A DNA stretch of 7,413 nt from Ardenticatenales bacterium (GCA_013812995.1 JACCSL010000851.1:1-7413), one strand, 5' to 3'; counted from the first letter of the stretch, positions 1 through 6,859 are shown. Translations and numbers: made by a program. Notes: generated by a model from the sequence alone, not told the origin.

Positions 1-1663
1 GGGTTCGCAGAGCGTCTGCCTCGGCGGGGTGGTCGCTTTGCTCTTCCAGGTCGGCCTGCGCCGCGAGAATCTGCCACAGGATGCGGCGCGCGTTCAGACG
101 CTCTGCCTCCTGGCGTGCCTCTAGCAGGCTGGTGCGTGCCATGTCATGCCGACCGAGCGCCATGTATGCCTGGCTCTGATAGTAGAAGATATCTGAGATG
201 AAAATCCGCGATCCACTGCGTTTGGAGTTGTCGATGTGCTCTTGAGTCAGGGCAATGAGCCGTGCATGCTCGCCCATCGCCCTGGCAATCTCTATTTCGG
301 CTCCCCAGAACAATTTCCATAGAGGCATATTGGTTCCCTCAGCCTCTATGACATCCCTGTTTCCCTGGATGAGTGTGGTCGCGGTCGAAATATCCCCCAG
401 GCGACAGTAGAGCAGGGCGAGCAGCTCTTTCTCCATAATCTCCCAGGTGACATCGAGGATTTCCGGGGTCAGTTGCCTCTGACCCTCTTCAAGCCACCGA
501 ATGCCACCCTCGTAGTCGCCCAACATCCCATGAGTAAAGGCTAACTCCCAGGGCGGCACCAGCATCCCTGGCACGAACCCCGCCTGTTCGGCAAAGCCCA
601 GGCTCTGCTGCATCGTCTCGATTGCCTCGCTGATGTTGCCCTGATCCATCTGGACCATTCCGATCATCAAGCGGCTATACGATTGGTTCCACAGGTTGTT
701 GATTCGCTCACTAACCTGGCGCGCCTCTAGCGCCTGCATTAGTGCCTGCTCATAGTTTCCACGGATGACATGCAGCTCCGCCTGGCTGGCGAGCGAATCC
801 GCGAGCATGGCCTGATTGCCCAACTCACGCCAGAGTTGCTCTGCCTCCTCCAGCATCTCCAGCCCCTTCTGGATACCCTCCAGTATCGCATAGGCAAAGT
901 GCAAATCGTTCAGGATGAAGGCGAGCGGCTCGCGAAGATTGAGGGATCGGGCGAGGATCAGGGCGCGCCTGCCATACTGAATTGCCTGTTTAGGACGCTC
1001 CAGAAAGCGGTAGAGCAGGATGAGGTTCCAGAGCACCCTTGTTTCTGCCTCTCGGTCGCCCAATTCCTGAGCCAGAGCGAGGGCGCGCTCGGAAATCTCC
1101 TGGCCGCGCGCTGGGTTCCGCACGGTGGTCGGAGCGGTGAGAATGGTCCCATGCAGGGTCAAGGAGCAGAGTTCCAGGGAGCGGTTTCCCCGCTTCTTGG
1201 CCAGTTGACCCATCTCCTCATACAACTCAGACGCCTTCTCGTAGTGACCATACATCTCCAGCGCGCGCCCGAGGCGGGTGTAGAGGCTCTGGAGAGGAGT
1301 GTCCGCTTGATGTCTGGCGATGGTAAGGGCCTCCTGGTAGAGCATCACAGCTTCTGCCAGTGCATGGCGCTGGAAGGCGAGGTCTCCGGCGAGGGAAAAA
1401 TAGCGAAGGGCGCGCTCAGGCTCTTCCGCGCGCTGAAAGTGATAGCCGAGTTGGGGAGCCAATTCCTCCTGGCGCTCTGGGTAGAGGTGCTCCAACGTTT
1501 CTCCTACTGCCCGGTGGAGCTGGCGGCGGTCCGTTTTCAGAAGCGATTGGTAGGCAGCGTCCTGAATCAGGGCGTGGTGGAAGAGATACTCCATCTCCGG
1601 TTCCATCTCGGTCAGGCGGATCAGGCCGGAACTTTCCAACGTCGTAAGATGATGGTTGACCAT
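1..1663 (-). CDS. STAND/AAA-type regulator, TPR C-terminal part (3' end outside window; N-terminal ATPase domain missing)
   Basis: The frame is open from 1705 (after a TAA at 1706-1708) down to base 1 with no stop, giving 554 codons from the ATG at 1661-1663. Residues about 7-60 read LTTLESSGLIRL, then EYLFHHALIQDAAYQSLL and RRQLHRAVGETLEHL. In AAA/STAND regulators and cyclase-ATPase fusions this is the junction between the ATPase/winged-helix module and the TPR array. From about residue 80 onward the protein is a long run of helical TPR-like repeats (for example EPERALRYFSLAGDLAF, GHYEKASELYEE, GNYEQALMQALEA, GDYEGGIRWLEEG). Such arrays bind protein partners or sense ligands. A Shine-Dalgarno-like GAGGG lies 7 nt before the ATG, so this start may be used. 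No Walker A or B motif is present, and no minus-strand frame upstream carries an ATPase domain. It is therefore either a 5'-truncated remnant or a free-standing TPR protein. The specific function is not recognisable. Confidence 0.8.
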   Translation of the reverse strand, partial: MVNHHLTTLESSGLIRLTEMEPEMEYLFHHALIQDAAYQSLLKTDRRQLHRAVGETLEHLYPERQEELAPQLGYHFQRAEEPERALRYFSLAGDLAFQRHALAEAVMLYQEALTIARHQADTPLQSLYTRLGRALEMYGHYEKASELYEEMGQLAKKRGNRSLELCSLTLHGTILTAPTTVRNPARGQEISERALALAQELGDREAETRVLWNLILLYRFLERPKQAIQYGRRALILARSLNLREPLAFILNDLHFAYAILEGIQKGLEMLEEAEQLWRELGNQAMLADSLASQAELHVIRGNYEQALMQALEARQVSERINNLWNQSYSRLMIGMVQMDQGNISEAIETMQQSLGFAEQAGFVPGMLVPPWELAFTHGMLGDYEGGIRWLEEGQRQLTPEILDVTWEIMEKELLALLYCRLGDISTATTLIQGNRDVIEAEGTNMPLWKLFWGAEIEIARAMGEHARLIALTQEHIDNSKRSGSRIFISDIFYYQSQAYMALGRHDMARTSLLEARQEAERLNARRILWQILAAQADLEEQSDHPAEADALRT

Positions 1664-1708
1664 TATTTTTCCCTCGTCTGGCTTACACCTGGGGCTAACG
1701 TTACCTTA

Positions 1709-1726
1709 TGGCGCAGAGCCGCGCCA
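1709..1726. repeat. Short inverted repeat (6-bp perfect stem)
   Basis: TGGCGC and GCGCCA flank a 6-nt spacer (AGAGCC). On the plus strand ATTTTG follows directly, a weak terminator-like look, but no plus-strand gene lies upstream for it to end. It sits about 46 bp upstream of the TPR gene start, so it could be an operator or an mRNA leader hairpin. It could also be chance. Confidence 0.3.
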
Positions 1727-1741
1727 ATTTTGTGTTGCCCT

Positions 1742-1771
1742 TTGCCCTTTCATCTATGTAGGTGCTATAGT
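1742..1771 (+). promoter_or_regulatory. Candidate sigma70-type promoter P1 (extended -10)
   Basis: TTGCCC at 1742-1747 (4 of 6 matches to TTGACA) is followed after 18 nt by TATAGT at 1766-1771 (5 of 6 matches to TATAAT). A TG one base upstream of the -10 box makes it an extended -10. It would give a leader of about 130 nt ahead of the binding-protein gene. Assignment is by consensus only. Confidence 0.35.
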
Positions 1772-1812
1772 TGTGGAAGACATTCTGCCACCTTCACGGA
1801 AGAGCCTATCCC

Positions 1813-1842
1813 TTGACAGCCACTCACTCTGGCCCCGACAAT
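1813..1842 (+). promoter_or_regulatory. Candidate sigma70-type promoter P2 for the operon
   Basis: A perfect -35 consensus TTGACA (1813-1818) is followed after 18 nt by GACAAT (1837-1842), which matches TATAAT at 4 of 6 positions. The expected start point near 1849-1850 gives a leader of about 62 nt. This is the candidate closest to the binding-protein gene. A weak -10 with a perfect -35 would fit activator dependence, but that is inference. Confidence 0.4.
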
Positions 1843-1895
1843 CCCCACTCATATTCCGTGCTCCTGAATGACCTCAGTGCTTTAACAACCACGCT

Positions 1896-1901
1896 AAGGA
1901 G
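1896..1901 (+). promoter_or_regulatory. Ribosome binding site that fixes the binding-protein start
   Basis: AAGGAG (within TAAGGAG) lies 10 nt before the ATG at 1912. This site, plus a lipoprotein signal peptide beginning exactly at that ATG, argues for 1912 over the in-frame ATG at 1771. Confidence 0.75.
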
Positions 1902-1911
1902 ATTTCTCTCA

Positions 1912-3564
1912 ATGACATCACTGAAATACTTCCTGAGTTGTTCTATCTTGATAGGACTTATTCTTGGGATGAGCGCCTGTGGGTCGACTCAGACCCCGCC
2001 AACATCTGAGGAGCCAGAGCGCACCATCACTGTACCTCAAGAGGCAGAGAGCGCACCGGAGGAAACAGCGGGAGGGGAGCAGACATTTACCGTTGCGGTT
2101 GGACGGGATAGTGGTGTTCTGAATCCCCACGACTACAAGTCGAATTTTCCCGCTCTGACGCTGGTATATGAATCTCTTGTGAATTATGCAGCGGATGGCT
2201 CTATTGAACCCGCCCTGGCCGAACGCTGGGAGGTGTCCGATGATGGATTGGAGTGGACCTTCCATCTGCGGCAGGGTGTGACGTTTCATGATGGAACTCC
2301 TTTTAACGCGGAGGCCGTCAAATGGAATCTGGAGCGCTGGATTGGTGAAGAGCGTCACTCCTGGATTCCCACCGCGAACGAGGTGGAGAGCATTGATACC
2401 CCGGATGACCACACGGTAGTTCTCCACATGAAGAAATATTTCTACTCTGTGCTTCAGGATCTCACCATTGTGCGGCCCGTCCGCTTCCTGAGTCCGGCAG
2501 CAGTGGATGACAAGGGGGAGTTTGTGGCGGCCATTGGCACGGGGCCCTGGAAGTTGGAGTCCTCCGTATCAGAGGGGCGGGCCGTCTTCGTGCCCTATGA
2601 GGCGTATTGGGGGGAGAAGCCACAACTGTCCCGGGTGATCTTCGAGGTGATCGCGGACCCAGAGGCCCGCGTTGCTGCTTTCCTCGATGGTAAAGTCGAT
2701 CTCATCGGTGGCGAATATATTGGCGGCATCCCCCCCGAGGCGATTACAACCCTGGAGGCCGACGCTGATACCGAGATATTGCAGGCCGAAGGAACGGCGA
2801 CGTATCTAGTTAGAATGAACTCGGAGCGTCCTCCGTTCGATGACCAACAGGTGCGTGAGGCATTCAACCTTGTAATTGACCGCGAGGCCATCGCAAGTGA
2901 TGTCTTTAATGGGCTGGCTGAACCCGCTCAGGGTCTTTTTCCACCCAATGTGCCCTTTGCAAGCAACCCTCATCCCGAACTGTACAGCTACGATGTTGAG
3001 CGAGCCAGGCAACTCCTAGAAGAGGCGGGCTGGACCCTCAACGGCGACGGAATTTTGGAGAAGGAAGAGCAGCCCTTTGAGGTGGAAGTCGTGGTGGATG
3101 GCGCGATTTTTCCACAGGCAGAGTCCATGGTCAACCAGCTTCGCACGCAACTCCAGGAAGTTGGCATCCAGATGGAGATCCGGATCACGGATTTTGATGG
3201 GTGGACCGATGCCCTGCGCAAGGGCGATTTCCATCTGGCGACGGATCTGACCTATGGCGCGCCCTATGATCCTCACTCGACCCTAACCTCCGTCTTTCAG
3301 AGTGGCCTTTCAGCAGATTCGACGCAGATTTTTACGGACCCAACGCTTGACAAGCTGATCAGCGAGGTCCTGGTGACCCGGACAGACGAGGAGCGGCAAA
3401 GCAAGTACGACCAGATTTTTGAATATCTGGATGAGCAGGTGGTTATTGCCCCTATTGTTTATTCCCGCCGTGTCTATGCGCTCAATAAAGCCGTTCAAGG
3501 GTTCGAACTAGCGGGGACGGAATATGAGTTAAATCTGGTAGGGGTACATATCGTTTCACCTTGA
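1912..3564 (+). CDS. Family-5 extracellular solute-binding lipoprotein, NikA/DppA-like
   Basis: This 550-residue lipoprotein probably binds a small ligand on the outer face of the membrane. Residues 1-23 (MTSLKYFLSC...GMSAC) form a lipoprotein signal peptide with Cys23 as the likely lipidated residue. A Glu/Pro/Thr-rich linker runs to about 57. The SBP_bac_5 fold follows, with typical blocks LVYESLVNY (84-92), LAERWEVSDDG (102-112), VTFHDGTPF (123-131), IGTGPWKL (208-215), YWGEKP (232-237) and ARQLLEEAGW (365-374). The closest family I recognise is NikA: the blocks RHSW (148-151), RPVRF (188-192) and YGAPYDPH (448-455) match NikA's ligand-pocket segments. The histidine that ligates nickel in E. 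coli NikA is not found at the aligned place (about residue 466). The hybrid kinase gene starts 7 nt downstream and no permease gene follows, so I infer a sensory role, as in TorT. Peptide, opine or metal-chelate ligands are all possible. Confidence 0.9.
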   Translation: MTSLKYFLSCSILIGLILGMSACGSTQTPPTSEEPERTITVPQEAESAPEETAGGEQTFTVAVGRDSGVLNPHDYKSNFPALTLVYESLVNYAADGSIEPALAERWEVSDDGLEWTFHLRQGVTFHDGTPFNAEAVKWNLERWIGEERHSWIPTANEVESIDTPDDHTVVLHMKKYFYSVLQDLTIVRPVRFLSPAAVDDKGEFVAAIGTGPWKLESSVSEGRAVFVPYEAYWGEKPQLSRVIFEVIADPEARVAAFLDGKVDLIGGEYIGGIPPEAITTLEADADTEILQAEGTATYLVRMNSERPPFDDQQVREAFNLVIDREAIASDVFNGLAEPAQGLFPPNVPFASNPHPELYSYDVERARQLLEEAGWTLNGDGILEKEEQPFEVEVVVDGAIFPQAESMVNQLRTQLQEVGIQMEIRITDFDGWTDALRKGDFHLATDLTYGAPYDPHSTLTSVFQSGLSADSTQIFTDPTLDKLISEVLVTRTDEERQSKYDQIFEYLDEQVVIAPIVYSRRVYALNKAVQGFELAGTEYELNLVGVHIVSP

Positions 3565-3571
3565 GTCGCGT

Positions 3572-6346
3572 ATGGGAAAAAGTAATCAAATCATGCAATC
3601 CCGCACCCCCTTTTCAACAACCTTGCACTGGTCCCACTCTATCCGCACTCAGTTGGCCCTGGGTATTGGGGCGATCCTTCTTCTCACCCTACTGGGGAAC
3701 CTTATCAACTACTGGAGTCTGAGTAATTTTCAGACGAATGTGGAGGTGACTCTACAGGAGGCATACCGGGCCCGAGAACTCAACCTTGAGACAGAGGTTG
3801 AGTTCTTGTTGGCTCGTCAGAGCGAGGCCGCCTTTCTCGCGACGTGGCGCACCCTTGGTTACTATGAGGCGCTGGATCGCTATTTACCAGCCCATGAGAA
3901 CCAGTTGAGCGCGGCCTACTCAAGGCTTGATGCGGTAGATAAACTCATCCAAAACTCAGAAAATGCTGATCTCTACCTTGTTACGACGGGAACTTCCGAG
4001 CTGCGTCCCTTGTTACAGGCCTATGAGGTCGCCTTTTCAGAAACGCTTTACAAGATCAAGTCACGCGCGGGCGCCTCTGCTCTGGAGCAATCCCTCCGAG
4101 AGTCGATGGAAGCCCTGCTTGCTGAAGTTACCCTGCTACCTAACCCCCAATTCCGTGAGTTACTCCTACAGATTCGGCTCAATGAGCAGCTTTACTTCAA
4201 CACTGGCAAGCCGGACCATGTGGCGCGGGTCAATGAGTTGATCGGAGAGTTTAACTCGTTGGTGAGCCGTAGTGACCCCAGTGAGCTAGCGACTGGGACG
4301 ACCACGCTCGATGCCGAGGATGTCGCTACTCGGCTGGATGTATATGCCCATGCCTTGGAGTCCCTGCTGGCGCTCGACCAGGAAGTTGCTGCCAACAATG
4401 CGCTCTTTGAGCGAATCACGACGGATATCAACCAGACGGCAAGCAAGATCAATGAGGAGAGCGCCGCGGGCGTACAACGCGCCCTGGATCAAATGGCACA
4501 GGTGAGCCGACGCAGTATTCAGGCCCTGCTGATTACCTCCGGGCTGACGTTGTTGCTGTTGACGATGGGCGCTTTTTATCTGCTCAGACGTATTCTTTCC
4601 CCCCTCAACCAGCTTATCCATGCCGCAGATGAGATAGGCCAGGGGAGGCTTGATCACTCGCTCTCGCTTTCCGCCTATGCGGATGAGTTTGCGGTTTTAG
4701 CAGGGGTTTTCAACCTCATGACCGCCCGCCTTCGAGAGTTGATTAACTCTCTGGAGCAGCGGGTGGCTGAACGAACTCAGCAACTAGAGCATGCCTCTGA
4801 AGAGCTTCGCCGGGCCAAAGTGCTTGCGGAATCAGCCAATGATCTCAAGAGCAAGTTCCTGGCGAATATGAGCCACGAACTGCGCACCCCGCTCAATGCC
4901 ATCATCAACTTTGCGGCGTTTATGTTAAGCCGCGATTTCGGTGACCTGACCGAGCATCAGGACATGATGCAACAGCGCATCCGCGCCAATGGGCAGCATC
5001 TGCTCAGCCTGATTAACGATATTTTGGACCTTTCCAAGATCGAAGCAGGTAAGATGGACTTGCGGTGCGAGGAGGTTGATCTGCGTGCCTTGATCGAGAG
5101 CGTGCGCTCCACGGCTCTAGGGCTTACCAAGGATAAGGAACTCCAGTTGGTGGTGGAGTTGCCAGAAGCGACGTTACCGTTGATCTGGGCGGATCAGAGG
5201 CGTATCCGCCAGGTACTATTGAATTTACTATCGAACGCTGCCAAATTTACCCCTGAGGAGGGCATTATCACGGTCCGGGTGTGGGAAGAAGAGGGGGGAA
5301 GCGTCGCGGTCAGTGTGAGCGACACGGGGATCGGAATCCCGCCCGAACAACTGACCCGCGTCTTTGAGGAATTTCATCAGGTTCAAGACGATGCCAGCCG
5401 TGAGTATCAGGGCACGGGGCTGGGATTGCCGATTTGCAGGCGGCTCATCGAGATGCATGGTGGCACTATCCAGGTAACGAGTGACTTGGGATATGGCTCG
5501 ACCTTTACCTTCACCCTGCCGATTGCTTCTAGCGAAAGCGGCACCCCTCTACCGACCATTCCCCAGACGCCTGAGCCTTCCGCACCTGAACATCAGGGTC
5601 GTCTTATCATCGTGGTCGATGATGATTCCGATGCTCAGGCTATTTTCCGCCACCACCTCGGCGCGGCTGGCTGGACGGTACACAGTGTGATGGACAGCAA
5701 TCAGGCGCTAGAAGCCATCCGTCGCATGCACCCCCACCTCGTGATCCTTGACATCATGATGCCCCACCTGGATGGCTGGCAGGTGTTACAGCAGTTGCGA
5801 ACTGAGGCGGCGACGGCCCGAGTTCCTATTGTGGTTTGTTCCATCGTGGATGCGGCCCAAGAACACATGGGAGTGGTGCAGGGAGTCCAGAGTTGGCTCA
5901 CCAAACCGATTGTGGGAGAGGAGCTCCTTCAGGAGGTGCAGAACCATGCCCGATTACCCGCCAGGGTGCTGGTGGTTGATGATGATCCTGATGCTCGCAT
6001 GGTCGTGCGCTCGATTTTGGAGGGGGATGGCTGGGACGTGATAGAGGCGATTGATGGGGAGGAAGCCCTTCAGCTTCTCTCCGAGGAGCAGCCAGATCTG
6101 ATGATTCTGGATCTGATGATGCCGAAAGTAGATGGATTTAAAGTTCTCGAACAGATGCAATTATCAAGGGCAGGCAGTGCTGTGCCAGTGATCGTTGTGA
6201 CGGCTCGCGAGCTCTCTGGTCAGGAGGAGCGCTGGCTGGCCGAGCATACGCAGGGCTATTTCCAAAAGGGTGCGTTTCCTATCACAGATTTCCCACCAAT
6301 GATTCGCGCTTTAGTTACATTGACGAAAGGGGAACGTAATGATTGA
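3572..6346 (+). CDS. Hybrid histidine kinase with helical extracytoplasmic sensor, HAMP and two C-terminal receivers
   Basis: This 924-residue membrane kinase has TM1 at about 27-47, an extracytoplasmic region at about 48-316, TM2 at about 317-337 and HAMP at about 338-392. A coiled coil (about 390-425) follows, then HisKA with the H-box SHELRTP (phospho-accepting His435) and HATPase_c. The ATPase shows the N-box (NLLSNAAKF, Asn555), G1 DTGIGIP (584-590) and G2 GTGLGL (614-619). REC1 (about 677-790) has acidic residues Asp683-685, phospho-Asp727, Ser757 and Lys778-Pro. REC2 (about 798-917) has Asp803-805, phospho-Asp847, Thr877 and Lys899, but Gly instead of Pro after the lysine. The sensor region is predicted all-helical with two similar motifs (EVEFLLARQ near 76 and IRLNEQLYFNTGKP near 201). 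That suggests a helical-bimodular domain like that of TorS. No Hpt domain is present. Start: ATG 3572 is 7 nt after the upstream stop with a weak ribosome site. ATG 3593 (Met8) is an alternative. Confidence 0.93.
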   Translation: MGKSNQIMQSRTPFSTTLHWSHSIRTQLALGIGAILLLTLLGNLINYWSLSNFQTNVEVTLQEAYRARELNLETEVEFLLARQSEAAFLATWRTLGYYEALDRYLPAHENQLSAAYSRLDAVDKLIQNSENADLYLVTTGTSELRPLLQAYEVAFSETLYKIKSRAGASALEQSLRESMEALLAEVTLLPNPQFRELLLQIRLNEQLYFNTGKPDHVARVNELIGEFNSLVSRSDPSELATGTTTLDAEDVATRLDVYAHALESLLALDQEVAANNALFERITTDINQTASKINEESAAGVQRALDQMAQVSRRSIQALLITSGLTLLLLTMGAFYLLRRILSPLNQLIHAADEIGQGRLDHSLSLSAYADEFAVLAGVFNLMTARLRELINSLEQRVAERTQQLEHASEELRRAKVLAESANDLKSKFLANMSHELRTPLNAIINFAAFMLSRDFGDLTEHQDMMQQRIRANGQHLLSLINDILDLSKIEAGKMDLRCEEVDLRALIESVRSTALGLTKDKELQLVVELPEATLPLIWADQRRIRQVLLNLLSNAAKFTPEEGIITVRVWEEEGGSVAVSVSDTGIGIPPEQLTRVFEEFHQVQDDASREYQGTGLGLPICRRLIEMHGGTIQVTSDLGYGSTFTFTLPIASSESGTPLPTIPQTPEPSAPEHQGRLIIVVDDDSDAQAIFRHHLGAAGWTVHSVMDSNQALEAIRRMHPHLVILDIMMPHLDGWQVLQQLRTEAATARVPIVVCSIVDAAQEHMGVVQGVQSWLTKPIVGEELLQEVQNHARLPARVLVVDDDPDARMVVRSILEGDGWDVIEAIDGEEALQLLSEEQPDLMILDLMMPKVDGFKVLEQMQLSRAGSAVPVIVVTARELSGQEERWLAEHTQGYFQKGAFPITDFPPMIRALVTLTKGERND
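6326..6332 (+). promoter_or_regulatory. Ribosome binding site of the small receiver gene, inside the kinase gene
   Basis: AAAGGGG lies 6 nt before the ATG at 6339 and overlaps the last codons of the kinase gene. With the 8-nt gene overlap it supports translational coupling of the two proteins. Confidence 0.65.
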
Positions 6347-6755
6347 TCCAAAGGAGGCGATTGTTCTGGTCGTAGAGGATAACGCCGATAACATGTTCAT
6401 CACCATTGAGTTGCTGTACCGCAAAGTGGGCGTCCGATATGCGGATGGTGTCGCTACAGGCGTAGGGTTGTTGCGGTGGGTGAGTGAGAAGCCTGACTCT
6501 ATTCCCCACCTGATTCTGCTTGATATACAGATTCCCGGTGAGGATGGACACAAGGTGCTACGGCGGGTTCGTGATCATCCCAAGCTGACAGCGACCAGGG
6601 TGGCGGCACTCACCTCAAATGTGATGCCCACCGATGTTGACAAGGCCCACCTGTCCGGATTCGACGGATTTATCGGAAAGCCGCTTGAGTTTACTCGTTT
6701 CCCGGACCAAATACGTCGACTTCTGAATGGTGAGGCCGTCTGGGAACCGAGTTAG
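6339..6755 (+). CDS. Stand-alone receiver-domain response regulator (DivK/Spo0F-like architecture)
   Basis: This 138-residue cytoplasmic protein is a single receiver domain with no output domain. The acidic pair is Glu13/Asp14 (VVEDNADN), phospho-Asp62 lies in LLDIQIPGEDG, Thr92 in AALTSN and Lys114-Pro115 in FIGKPLEF. All key phosphorylation residues are therefore present. The ending FPDQIRRLLNG is the usual last helix of the domain, and only about 8 residues follow it. The gene overlaps the end of the kinase gene by 8 nt and has its own strong ribosome site, so it is co-expressed and very likely a phosphorelay partner of that kinase. With no DNA-binding domain, it should act as a phosphate shuttle or through protein contacts. 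The final output is not in this window. Confidence 0.9.
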   Translation: MIDPKEAIVLVVEDNADNMFITIELLYRKVGVRYADGVATGVGLLRWVSEKPDSIPHLILLDIQIPGEDGHKVLRRVRDHPKLTATRVAALTSNVMPTDVDKAHLSGFDGFIGKPLEFTRFPDQIRRLLNGEAVWEPS

Positions 6756-6800
6756 CCGCGAGGACCGATGGGGATAGTTTTTCTATCGCCGTATGAGCCT

Positions 6801-6839
6801 GAAAAATACAAGCGCCCCACTCCGCGAGGGGGCGCTTGT
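6801..6839 (-). terminator. Rho-independent terminator of the gap gene
   Basis: An 11-bp perfect GC-rich stem pairs 6808-6818 (ACAAGCGCCCC) with 6829-6839. An inner CTC/GAG pairing (6820-6822 with 6826-6828) extends it. On the minus strand the stem is followed by A then TTTTT (6807-6802), the classic uridine tract, which orients it for the GAPDH gene that stops about 20 bp upstream. On the plus strand no T-run follows the stem, so it should stop the sensor operon less efficiently, though the hairpin may still protect that mRNA's 3' end. Confidence 0.88.
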
Positions 6840-6859
6840 GGCATGTGGTCTAGAGATCC

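Larger units (their letters stand above)
1664..1911. other. Divergent intergenic region
   Basis: This gap lies between the minus-strand TPR gene and the plus-strand operon. All three minus-strand frames are broken by stops, so it does not encode the missing N-terminus of the TPR protein. An upstream in-frame extension of the binding-protein gene from 1771 has no lipoprotein character and no ribosome site, and is read as non-coding. The gap contains two candidate plus-strand promoters, a small palindrome TAACGTTA (1696-1703) and a 6-bp hairpin (1709-1726). I see no convincing minus-strand promoter. Confidence 0.6.

Noticed and set aside
1696..1703. Palindrome TAACGTTA as an operator
   Set aside because: Only 8 bp, with no second copy and no regulator gene beside it. 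It is too short to call.
770..1816. Long plus-strand open frame of 348 codons opposite the TPR gene
   Set aside because: It lies antisense to a minus-strand frame with clear TPR and STAND-linker sequence. Its translation shows no recognisable fold and it has no ribosome site. It is a shadow of GC-rich coding on the other strand.
1771..1911. N-terminal extension of the binding protein by 47 residues
   Set aside because: The extension would bury the signal peptide and lipobox, it has no Shine-Dalgarno site, and it overlaps the candidate promoter TTGACA. The ATG at 1912 has AAGGAG and begins the signal peptide.
5603..6080. Recent tandem duplication of the two receiver domains, suggested by similar DNA at their starts
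   Set aside because: The similarity is concentrated in codons for the conserved Asp cluster and phospho-Asp motifs. The rest of the two domains differs strongly, so ordinary family conservation explains it.
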